A stretch of DNA of 55,771 nt, from contig JAITQD010000117.1 in assembly GCA_031289095.1 (NCBI GenBank), forward strand, positions 1 to 55,771, given 5' to 3'. A program made the translations under genes and the position numbers. Origin of the DNA: Azoarcus sp. Its GTDB lineage: Bacteria > Pseudomonadota > Gammaproteobacteria > Burkholderiales > Rhodocyclaceae. Positions 27,354-34,731 of the stretch are shown here, in pieces. The notes below the pieces were generated by a model. It saw only the letters and a list, made by a program, of their open reading frames with translations, did not search any database and was not told the DNA's origin. Positions within the stretch are counted from its first letter, which is position 1. Every line of letters begins with the position of its first letter.

Positions 27354-27385
27354 AAATGGCGCAACTTTTACGTTGCGCCATTTTT
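27354..27385. terminator. Bidirectional terminator between cupin and tolC copy 2
   Basis: AAATGGCGCAAC and GTTGCGCCATTT form a perfect 12-bp stem with a 6-base loop. T residues follow on the plus strand and a T-rich tract on the minus strand. It sits between two convergent genes and can serve both. Confidence 0.92.
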
Positions 27386-27420
27386 CATGCAAAGCCGCGC
27401 GCTGCGCGGGGTTCTGCCCG

Positions 27421-28893
27421 TTATCTGTACGACGGCTCAGAGGTGAGCAAGGCGCTCTTGTTGACTTCGAGCGGCGCAGGCGCATCAGCCGGGCACATGT
27501 CGGCAGGATCGACGGTGTCACGATTCTGTCCGGCGTCTTTCGCCGCAGGCAAATCTTCACGCACGACGCCGAGCGCATGCAGAAGCTGGCCCGTACCAGC
27601 CAGGGTGCGGGCCTGTGCAACCAGCAGATCGTAGCGCGCATTGGTATAGGCACGGCGCGCATCGAAATACTCGTTTTCGCTGTCAAGCAGGTCGAGCAGG
27701 GTGCGCTGACCAATATCGAACTGACGGCGGTAGGCTTCGCGGGTCTTGGCGGCCGCTGCCTGGTATGTTTCGAGATAACCCAGCTTCTCGGCCAGACTGT
27801 GGGTGTCCTGGTAGGCGATGGTCAGGGTCTGGCGCAGATCGCGGCAGGCTTTCTCACGCAAATCCCTGGCCTGATCCACTTCTTTCCCAGCCTGATGGAC
27901 ACGGGCCTGGTCGGAACCACCACGGAAAATATTGAAGGAGAACAACAGTTCAACAAGACTTTCGCGCCGGTTGCCCTTGAGACCGCTGTCGCTGTCGTCG
28001 TTGTTGATGTTGTGGTTGACACCCGTACTCGCATGCAGGCTGAGTTTGGGATGGTAGGCGGAACGGGCCACATCGCGTTGCGCCAAGTTGGCGCGCACGT
28101 TTTCAATGGCGGCATTGAAGGCGGGGTTGCTCACGTAGGCCGTGCTCAAGGCAGCAACGACGTTCGCTGGCAACTGCACGTCGGCGAGGCTGTCCGCCAA
28201 CGGCGGCAACTGGTCGACCGGCAGTTCGCCCACGAGGCGCTGGTAACGGGAACTGACGTCATGCAGGTTCGAGATTTCGGTCAGCAGGTTGGATTCGGAC
28301 AAGGCCAGCCGTCCCTGCGCCTGATCGCGGTCGACAGCCCGGCTCACCCCCGCCGTGGTGCGGTTGCTGATCTGGTCGTAGATTTGCTTGTGAGCGACGT
28401 AATTCGCCTTGGCGTGCTCGACCAGTTGCCGTTGACGCTCGACGTCACCATAGGCGCGTATCACTTCGAGACCGGTGTTTTCCGAGGCGTCCAGCAACTC
28501 GTAATAGCGCACGAGCCGGGTATAGCCCATGCGACTGACCTCGCCGCTCGTGGCGAAGCCGTCGTAGATCATTTGGTTGAGTTCCAGCGCGGCGCCGGAG
28601 TAATTCCAGTCGTCCTTTTCCTCGTGAGGATCCTTGCGCCACCTGTGCCCAGCCGAGGCGTTCAGGTCGACCCGCGGAAGATAACCGCCACGCGCGACAT
28701 CCTGCGCCGAGGTCGCGGCCTGGTATCCATGCCAACGCGCCTGTACGTCGGGGTTGCTGGACACAGCCTTGCGCACAGCATCCAGCACTGCTCCCCTGGA
28801 GGGATCAGCAGGCGCCTGCGCACTCGAGACCCCCGGCAAGGCCTGTAGGGTCGAAGCCACCGCTAAACAGATTAGCGTCTTCATCCTGCTCAT
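27421..28893 (-). CDS. TolC-family outer membrane protein, LapE-like (copy 2)
   Basis: 490-residue outer-membrane channel with a signal peptide (MSRMKTLICLAVASTLQALP, cut near SSAQA). The two OEP repeats include VRKAVSSNPDVQARW, GYLPRVDLNASAGHRW, FNIFRGGSDQARVHQA and RRQFDIGQRTLLDLLDSENE. It resembles the LapE/AggA subgroup that works with large-adhesin type I secretion. It is divergent from lapG-lapD, which supports a LapE role, but LapB, LapC and the adhesin LapA are absent from this window. The last ~50 residues are a Pro/Asp/Ala-rich tail. Confidence 0.86.
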   Translation of the reverse strand: MSRMKTLICLAVASTLQALPGVSSAQAPADPSRGAVLDAVRKAVSSNPDVQARWHGYQAATSAQDVARGGYLPRVDLNASAGHRWRKDPHEEKDDWNYSGAALELNQMIYDGFATSGEVSRMGYTRLVRYYELLDASENTGLEVIRAYGDVERQRQLVEHAKANYVAHKQIYDQISNRTTAGVSRAVDRDQAQGRLALSESNLLTEISNLHDVSSRYQRLVGELPVDQLPPLADSLADVQLPANVVAALSTAYVSNPAFNAAIENVRANLAQRDVARSAYHPKLSLHASTGVNHNINNDDSDSGLKGNRRESLVELLFSFNIFRGGSDQARVHQAGKEVDQARDLREKACRDLRQTLTIAYQDTHSLAEKLGYLETYQAAAAKTREAYRRQFDIGQRTLLDLLDSENEYFDARRAYTNARYDLLVAQARTLAGTGQLLHALGVVREDLPAAKDAGQNRDTVDPADMCPADAPAPLEVNKSALLTSEPSYR

Positions 28894-29318
28894 GGTGCTA
28901 CCTCCAAGTGTTCAAAAGCTTCTCCGTACGCAAAAAACGAACGGAACTCAATGTCGATCATATTATAGTATTTTGTGAGTCTACGGCTAGCCCGGAAACA
29001 GCACCGCCCGTCACTCGAAGCCCCCGTCGCCTACGGTTCAATGCACGCATTGAACACGCATTGAACCTCACGACTTTCGGAAAATACCACATTTCCATAC
29101 TTCTCACCGGACTGCACCGCAAGTACGTCTGTTTTTTGTGACGACGCAACACATCCCCAATCGCCCTCGTACGTTGCCAGAGCAGGTCTGGTAACCGCGC
29201 ATCGCAAAGATGCGGCAGCGCATGTGTCGTATTTACGCAAATACCGTGAAATATTTCATGCTCACTCGCTCCGAAGCGGAAGAATATCTCGGTATCAGTC
29301 ACCGCTGTCATTTTCAAA
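28894..29318. other. Divergent intergenic region between tolC copy 2 and lapG
   Basis: No gene is seen in these 425 bases; the short open frames lack ribosome sites and family features. AT-rich stretches at about 28960-28980 and 29240-29260 are possible promoter DNA. A direct and inverted repeat block lies at 29035-29067. Confidence 0.5.
29035..29067. repeat. Tandem 11-bp direct repeat with inverted arm upstream of lapG
   Basis: ACGCATTGAAC occurs twice in tandem (29045-29055 and 29056-29066). GGTTCAATGC at 29035-29044 is the inverse of GCATTGAACC at 29058-29067. Thus three half-sites of one motif lie within 33 bases, as expected of an operator. The binder is unknown. Confidence 0.5.
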
Positions 29319-30272
29319 ATGTCCGCATCGGCGCCCTCCCTGCAACGGGTTCGATATGCTCCCGCCTGCTCCCCGCACCCCCCGCCCCCTCCATGGGCAA
29401 CGTGGCTGCGGCGGTTTGCGGTTGCCGCCTGCGTTTGTGCGACGGGCTGGGCGCAGGCGGCAACCGACTTCGACCGCATGGAGCAACTGACCGAGGCGCA
29501 ATACGGCAAGATCGCCGCTGCCACGGTCAGATCCTGGCGCGGCATGATCGAGAGCTCCCGCGCGCTCCCTGAACGTACGAAACTCGAACGTAGCAACGAT
29601 TTCATCAACAGGAGCGTGTTCTACGAAAGCGATATCGTGGTCTGGGGGCAAGTGGATTACTGGGCCACTCCGCTGGAGCTTTTCGGCAAACAGGCCGGCG
29701 ACTGCGAAGACTTCGCCATCGCCAAGTACGTGACCCTGCGCCTACTGGACATTCCCGTGCGCAAGCTGCGCCTCGTTTATGTGCGGGCGCGGCTCGGCGA
29801 CAGCAAGAAGCTCCAGGCTCATATGGTGTTGAGCTACTTTGAAACACCGACGTCCGACCCGCTGGTGCTGGACAACCTTACCACCCAGATTCATCCGGCG
29901 ACTCAGCGCTCCGACCTGTTCCCGGTATTCAGTTTCAATCACGAAGGGCTATGGATGGAGGGAGAGAAAACATCCTCCACAAACCCCACGGCGCGGCTGT
30001 CGCGCTGGCGCGATGTGCTCCAGCGCATGCGCAAGGAAGGGTGGGATCCCTCGCTGGCGTCGCTCAGCGCCGAATCGATACTGTCGTGGAGATCGGCGAA
30101 ATTCCGGCCTTCGTTCCGGTCACAGAAGATGGCCAAGTCCAAGTACCGGCATCTGGTACGCAAAGTGATCCGCTCGCGCCTGTCTTCCAAGAAAGTGGCC
30201 AAATCAAGACCGGCATGGAAGACGAAAGTGGCAAAATCCCGTTTCACGTTGCAGAAGGCGCGCAGACGATGA
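29319..30272 (+). CDS. lapG: LapG-type periplasmic cysteine protease with basic C-terminal tail
   Basis: Transglutaminase-like protease that clips the N-terminus of large LapA-type adhesins to release biofilm cells; LapD sequesters it when c-di-GMP is high. 317 residues. A signal-like segment ends near WAQA (46). The triad is C129 in AGDCEDFAIAKY, H168 in QAHMVL and D185 in VLDNLT. The family normally ends near RWRDVLQRMRKEGW. Here about 60 more residues follow, very rich in Lys, Arg and Ser, with repeats of the type AKSK/VAKSR. No clear ribosome site precedes the ATG at 29319. lapD follows after 61 bases. Confidence 0.88.
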   Translation: MSASAPSLQRVRYAPACSPHPPPPPWATWLRRFAVAACVCATGWAQAATDFDRMEQLTEAQYGKIAAATVRSWRGMIESSRALPERTKLERSNDFINRSVFYESDIVVWGQVDYWATPLELFGKQAGDCEDFAIAKYVTLRLLDIPVRKLRLVYVRARLGDSKKLQAHMVLSYFETPTSDPLVLDNLTTQIHPATQRSDLFPVFSFNHEGLWMEGEKTSSTNPTARLSRWRDVLQRMRKEGWDPSLASLSAESILSWRSAKFRPSFRSQKMAKSKYRHLVRKVIRSRLSSKKVAKSRPAWKTKVAKSRFTLQKARRR

Positions 30273-30333
30273 CAAGCCACCTGTCTCGGTTCTCCCTTTC
30301 ACCCGCTCTCGGCATTTTCCGGAAGATTTGGCT

Positions 30334-32229
30334 ATGTCCCTGATTAAACAGCTCTGGATCGCCATCGCGGCTGTCACGCTGCTCGCCCTTGGCGGCAGTC
30401 TGGTCGTGAGTACGCTAACCGCACGCCAGTATCTCGAACAGCAACTCAACATCAAGAATTCCGACAACGCCCGTGTCTTGGCGCTGTCGCTGTCATCGCA
30501 ACGCGACAAGGATTCCGTCACCATCGAGTTGCAGCTCGCCTCGCAGTTCGATACCGGCTATTACCGCTCGATCCGCCTCACCGACCCCGACGGCGAAGTG
30601 ATCGCCGAGTTTCATGGCGATTCCAACCTTGATGGCGTGCCCAACTGGTTCGTGAAGCTGGCAGCGATCGAGGAACAACCAGGCGTGGCCTACGTGCAGG
30701 ACGGCTGGCGTCAGTTCGGCACCCTCACCCTGGAGAGTCACACCAGCTATGTATACGCGGCGTTGTGGAACAACACTGGCCGCTTGCTGTTGTGGTTCCT
30801 CGTCACCGCATGTTTCGCCGGTTTTCTCGGCAGCCTCCTGCTTGGCCGGATCATCGCGCCCTTGCGCACGCTCGTCGGCCACGCCCAGGCGATTGGCGAA
30901 CGCCGCTTCATCACCACGCCAGAACCCCGGACCACCGAACTCAAAGTGGTGGTTCGGGCGATGAATGCACTCTCCGAACGTGTTCGGCAGATGCTCGCCG
31001 ACGAGGCGCAACGGCTCGAAAACCTGCGCCGACAGGTTCAGGAGGATGCGGTCACGGGGCTGCTCGAACGACGCCAGTTTCTCAACACCTTCTCTGCCCG
31101 GCTGGCCAATCCGGATACTCCCGCGCAAGGCGCGCTCCTCATCCTGCGCGTTTGCCGACTCAACGAACTCAACCGCGACCTCGGTCGGGTCAGCACCGAC
31201 AAACTGCTGCGCACGCTGGCCGAGGCGCTCGGTAGCGACGCCAACAGCGCAGGCGGTCGCCTCAACGGCAGCGACCTTGTCCTGCTTGCCCCTGCTGCGG
31301 TCGAACTCGCGCCGTGGGCCACGGTCATCGCCGAGCGCGTCCATGCCGTCGCCGACAGCCATGCGAGCGCCGCCATCCTTGCCCTACCCATGGCCGCCGT
31401 GCCGTATTCCCGCACCGACACCATAGCCGCCATTCTGGCCCGCCTCGACACGGCGCTGGCCGGGGCCGAATTGAAAGGCGACCGCGCCCTGACGATTGAG
31501 GAACGCGCCGACGGCGCTCCACCCGCGCGCACCCAGGAACAATGGCGCGAAATACTGACGACGGCGCTGGCCGAAAAAAACATCTGTCTCGGGACTTGTC
31601 CAGTGCGTTCGCTCGGCGGCGAACTGATCCACGACGAAGCTCCGACTGATCTGACCATGTCCGGCGCGGTCATCAAGTCTGGCGATTTCCTGCCGTGGGC
31701 TACTCGCCTCGGACTGATCGGACGCCTGGATCACACCGTGATCGGCGCGGCGCTCGAACGCATCCGGAGCGGCGAAGAACAGGTGGCGGTCACTGTCTCG
31801 GCGCAGTCGCTCCAAGACGGACGCTTCGTCACCGGACTCATCGCCCTGCTGCGCGACGCGCCCGACCTGGTTCACCGTCTATGGATGGAAATTCCCGAAG
31901 AAAGCGCGGCACGCAATCCCGATGCCTTTCACGCCTTTTGCCTGACGGTCAAGCCATTCGATTGCAAATTCGGCATCAAGCATGCGGGCCCGCGCTTCTC
32001 CGCCCTGGGCGACCTGCACGACCTCGGACTCGACTACCTCAAGGTCGATACTTCATTACTACGCGACATCGACGACAACCAGGGCAATCAGACTTTCGTG
32101 CGCAGCCTCGTCATGCTCGCCCACACCCTCGGCCTCATCGTCATCGCCGAAGGCATCGAGCGCCCCGAACAGCAAGCGATTCTTGCCGACCTCGGCTTCG
32201 ATGGCCTCGCCGGCCCCGCCGTAACCTGA
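30334..32229 (+). CDS. lapD: LapD-type c-di-GMP receptor (degenerate GGDEF and EAL)
   Basis: Inner-membrane receptor of 631 residues that binds c-di-GMP inside and holds LapG outside. TM1 lies at about 5-28. The periplasmic LapD/MoxY domain contains GVAYVQDGWRQFGTLTLESH, with the Trp that contacts LapG in Pseudomonas. Then come TM2 (LLWFLVTACFAGFLGSLLLG) and a HAMP segment starting IIAPLRTLVGHAQAIGERRF. The GGDEF site reads LNGSDLVLL and the EAL site reads GELIHDEAP, so both enzymes are dead, as is typical of LapD. The end is GLAGPAVT. The ATG at 30334 has a GGAAGA ribosome site. It forms an operon with lapG. Confidence 0.92.
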   Translation: MSLIKQLWIAIAAVTLLALGGSLVVSTLTARQYLEQQLNIKNSDNARVLALSLSSQRDKDSVTIELQLASQFDTGYYRSIRLTDPDGEVIAEFHGDSNLDGVPNWFVKLAAIEEQPGVAYVQDGWRQFGTLTLESHTSYVYAALWNNTGRLLLWFLVTACFAGFLGSLLLGRIIAPLRTLVGHAQAIGERRFITTPEPRTTELKVVVRAMNALSERVRQMLADEAQRLENLRRQVQEDAVTGLLERRQFLNTFSARLANPDTPAQGALLILRVCRLNELNRDLGRVSTDKLLRTLAEALGSDANSAGGRLNGSDLVLLAPAAVELAPWATVIAERVHAVADSHASAAILALPMAAVPYSRTDTIAAILARLDTALAGAELKGDRALTIEERADGAPPARTQEQWREILTTALAEKNICLGTCPVRSLGGELIHDEAPTDLTMSGAVIKSGDFLPWATRLGLIGRLDHTVIGAALERIRSGEEQVAVTVSAQSLQDGRFVTGLIALLRDAPDLVHRLWMEIPEESAARNPDAFHAFCLTVKPFDCKFGIKHAGPRFSALGDLHDLGLDYLKVDTSLLRDIDDNQGNQTFVRSLVMLAHTLGLIVIAEGIERPEQQAILADLGFDGLAGPAVT

Positions 32230-32314
32230 TCGGCGCGCGGTGGAAGCTGTGTTTTCGTGATAATGTATTGGCATTCATCCGCCGTCGTGATGGTTTCTGC
32301 CGTTGGAGGAAGCA

Positions 32315-32968
32315 ATGGATTTCGAGCACGCGCGTTTCAACATGGTCGAGCAACAAATTCGCCCGTGGGATGTGGCGAATCCGGATGTATGCCGCTTGCT
32401 GATGGCGGCGCGGCGCGAACGTTACGTGCCCCTCTCCATGCGCGCCCTGGCCTTTGCCGACATCGAAGTGCCCCTGCCTTGCGGACAAACGATGCTCAAG
32501 CCGATCATCGAAGGGCGCATCTTGCAGGCGATCGGAACGAAACGCGGCAGGACGACGCTGGAAATCGGCACAGGCAGCGGTTATTTCGCATCCTTGCTGG
32601 CATCGTTCTCTGAAAGGGTATACACGGTCGAAATCGAGCCAGAACTGGCTCAACTGGCGCGCAACAATTTCGCCTGCAACGAGATAGCCAACGTGACCGT
32701 GGAAGAAGGCGACGGCGCGCAGGGCTGGTTCGCGCAAGCGCCATACGACCTGATCGTGGTTTCCGGCGGTCTGCCCGAACTGCCGGGGGCATTGCTGGCG
32801 CAACTCAGTCCCGGCGGACGGCTGTTCGCCTTCGTCGGCGAAGCGCCAGCGATGAAAGCCTGCTTCGTCGTGCGAAAAAACGAAAAGCAGCTCCAGAACC
32901 ACGAGTTGTTTGAAACGCTGGCCCCGATGTTGCGCCATACGCCTTATATGTGCGAATTTCCTCTTTGA
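32315..32968 (+). CDS. pcm: Protein-L-isoaspartate O-methyltransferase family protein
   Basis: 217-residue SAM methyltransferase of the PCMT family, which methylates isoaspartyl residues to start repair. It shows MVEQQIRPW at the start, MAARRERYVP, PCGQTMLKP (the substrate-binding QTxxxP), SAM motif LEIGTGSGYFASLLA and VYTVEIEPELA. In betaproteobacteria this shorter form stands next to a TolC gene, as it does here (13 bases). The start is the ATG at 32315, after GGAGGA; a TTG four codons upstream is unlikely. The family member could act on another substrate, since some residues of classical Pcm differ. Confidence 0.85.
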   Translation: MDFEHARFNMVEQQIRPWDVANPDVCRLLMAARRERYVPLSMRALAFADIEVPLPCGQTMLKPIIEGRILQAIGTKRGRTTLEIGTGSGYFASLLASFSERVYTVEIEPELAQLARNNFACNEIANVTVEEGDGAQGWFAQAPYDLIVVSGGLPELPGALLAQLSPGGRLFAFVGEAPAMKACFVVRKNEKQLQNHELFETLAPMLRHTPYMCEFPL

Positions 32969-32981
32969 GTTGATAACTGCG

Positions 32982-34349
32982 ATGCCCACTCCCATTCTGC
33001 CCCATTTGCGTCGTTTTCTCGGTCGCGCCGGATTGACTGTCATGGTCATGTCGGCACCAAGCGTAGCGAGCGCAGTCGACCTGCTCCAGATTTATTTCGA
33101 CGCCCTCGCCAACGACGCCCGTTACGCTGCGGCGCGGGCGCAATACGACGCCGATCAGGAAAAAGTCGTGCAGGGCCGCAGTCTTCTGCTGCCGACCGTG
33201 GCGGCGAGTGCTGGCGCGAGCCGCAATGACGACGATATTCGCAACACGGGCGGCACCAAGGCCGACAGACGCTACAGCAGCAGCAATTACGCGCTGCAAC
33301 TCAGTGCGCCGCTTTTCCGGCCCCAGAACTGGCGTCAATATCAGGAAAACGCCCTGCGCACGGAACTGGGCAAAAGCATTTTCATACAGGAAACCCAAGC
33401 GCTGATCCTGCGCACGGCACAGGCATATTTCGACGTGCTCAATGCCCGCGACGCCCTGAGCGCCATCGCGCAACTGCGTACCGCCGCAGGCGAACAACTC
33501 GAACTGGCGCGCACCAGCTTCCAGGTGGGCACGGTGACGATCACCGACGTACACGAGGCGCAGTCGCGTTTCGACCTGGCATCGGCCCAGGAAATCGCCG
33601 CCCGCAACACACTCGACGTCGCGCACGAGACGCTCGCCCGCATCATTGGCCACACGCCCGAGGAACTGGCCGGACTCAAGCCAGGAGTCGCACTTTCCCG
33701 CCCTGAACCGGGCGACATCGCTGCCTGGGTCGATGCCGCCGAAAAAGGCGATCTCGGCGTACAAGCGCAAACATTGCTCCGCGAAATCGCGGTGCGCACT
33801 CTTGAACGCGAACGCGCCGGGCATCTGCCCACACTGGATCTGCTCGCCAGCCATGGCCGCAGCCGCAACCCCTCGATGTCGGTCGAGCGCAGCGACAACA
33901 ACACCGTGGGTTTGCAACTCGACATACCGCTTTACCAAGGCGGCGCCGTTTCGTCGCGCACGCGCGAGGCTGCGGCGCTCAGGATCAAGGCCGACGCCGA
34001 CCTCGAAGAAGCCCGCCGCGCTGCGGCGCTGGCAGCACGCGAGGCTTATCTCGGCGTCACCAGTGGCATGGCCCAGGTGCGCGCACTGGAAGCGGCGCAG
34101 GTGTCGTCGGCTTCGTCGCTCGAAGCCAACCGTCTGGGCTACAAGGTGGGAGTACGGATCAACATTGATGTGCTCAACGCCCAGAGCCAGCTCGCCGACA
34201 CCATGCAGCAGCTCGCACGCGCCCGCTATGACACGATGCTGGCCCAGTTGCGTCTGAAGGCCGCCGTCGGCACCCTGGGCGAAGACGATGTACGCGCTAT
34301 CAACGCCCTGATCGGCACGAAACCACCGCAGGTTTCCACAACGCCGTAG
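32982..34349 (+). CDS. TolC-family outer membrane protein (copy 3)
   Basis: 455-residue outer-membrane channel of the type I secretion/efflux class. The signal peptide is residues 1-31 (cleavage after VASA). Mature features are DLLQIYFDALANDARYAAAR, YALQLSAPLFRPQNW, TAQAYFDVLNARDAL, FQVGTVTITDVHEAQSRFDL (the TolC helix-turn), and the repeat VGLQLDIPLYQGGAVSSRTR and YKVGVRINIDVLNAQSQL. It matches canonical TolC more closely than the other two copies, and the pcm-tolC order is the usual betaproteobacterial one. A terminator follows. Confidence 0.9.
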   Translation: MPTPILPHLRRFLGRAGLTVMVMSAPSVASAVDLLQIYFDALANDARYAAARAQYDADQEKVVQGRSLLLPTVAASAGASRNDDDIRNTGGTKADRRYSSSNYALQLSAPLFRPQNWRQYQENALRTELGKSIFIQETQALILRTAQAYFDVLNARDALSAIAQLRTAAGEQLELARTSFQVGTVTITDVHEAQSRFDLASAQEIAARNTLDVAHETLARIIGHTPEELAGLKPGVALSRPEPGDIAAWVDAAEKGDLGVQAQTLLREIAVRTLERERAGHLPTLDLLASHGRSRNPSMSVERSDNNTVGLQLDIPLYQGGAVSSRTREAAALRIKADADLEEARRAAALAAREAYLGVTSGMAQVRALEAAQVSSASSLEANRLGYKVGVRINIDVLNAQSQLADTMQQLARARYDTMLAQLRLKAAVGTLGEDDVRAINALIGTKPPQVSTTP

Positions 34350-34731
34350 CGAACGCCGCACGCATACCGCACACCGCACGACACACAAGGGCAAGGCGTC
34401 CGCGCGCTTGCCCTTTTTTCATGCCCCGGCTTCCCGCATGCGCGACACGCGGAACATCCCATGCGAATCGTCCGTGTTGTGCGAAATCTGGCATCAGAGC
34501 CAGCATCTCATCGCTCACAGAGAGGCCGACGTGGCATAGATCACAACAGCACTGCCCGTCATTGGTAAAAATGACAGCGTGAGGACGTAATTTCACCAAT
34601 TGACATACATATTTAATTGTGGTTCAGAAACACATCAGCCCGAAAGGACGTCCTCGCCAGCTTGACCGTTCCGATCCATCCCGCATGGCATGGAAGATCA
34701 TGCTTTACGCCCCAGCGCTGCTGGAGCAACC
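34350..34731. other. Intergenic region upstream of kinase operon
   Basis: 382 bases with no convincing gene. The first part holds the tolC copy 3 terminator. A perfect TTGACA stands at 34600-34605 in an AT-rich patch, but no good -10 lies 16-18 bases on. It is the likely control region of the kinase/HD-GYP operon. Confidence 0.45.
34387..34418 (+). terminator. Terminator after pcm-tolC
   Basis: AAGGGCAAG and CTTGCCCTT form a 9-bp stem that runs into TTTTTT. It lies about 40 bases after the TolC stop. Confidence 0.88.

Noticed and set aside
28754-29141. Small plus-strand open frames in the tolC/lapG gap
   Set aside because: They overlap the tolC 5' end or the repeat block, have no ribosome sites and no recognisable peptides.
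30060-30343. Frameshift in lapG leading to an alternative acidic tail that runs into lapD
   Set aside because: The annotated frame has better third-position GC and stops before lapD. I kept the basic tail as real but listed the doubt in the findings.
34300-34599. 99-codon minus-strand open frame with several Cys residues
   Set aside because: It runs through the TolC terminator and into the TolC coding end, with no ribosome site. It is probably chance.
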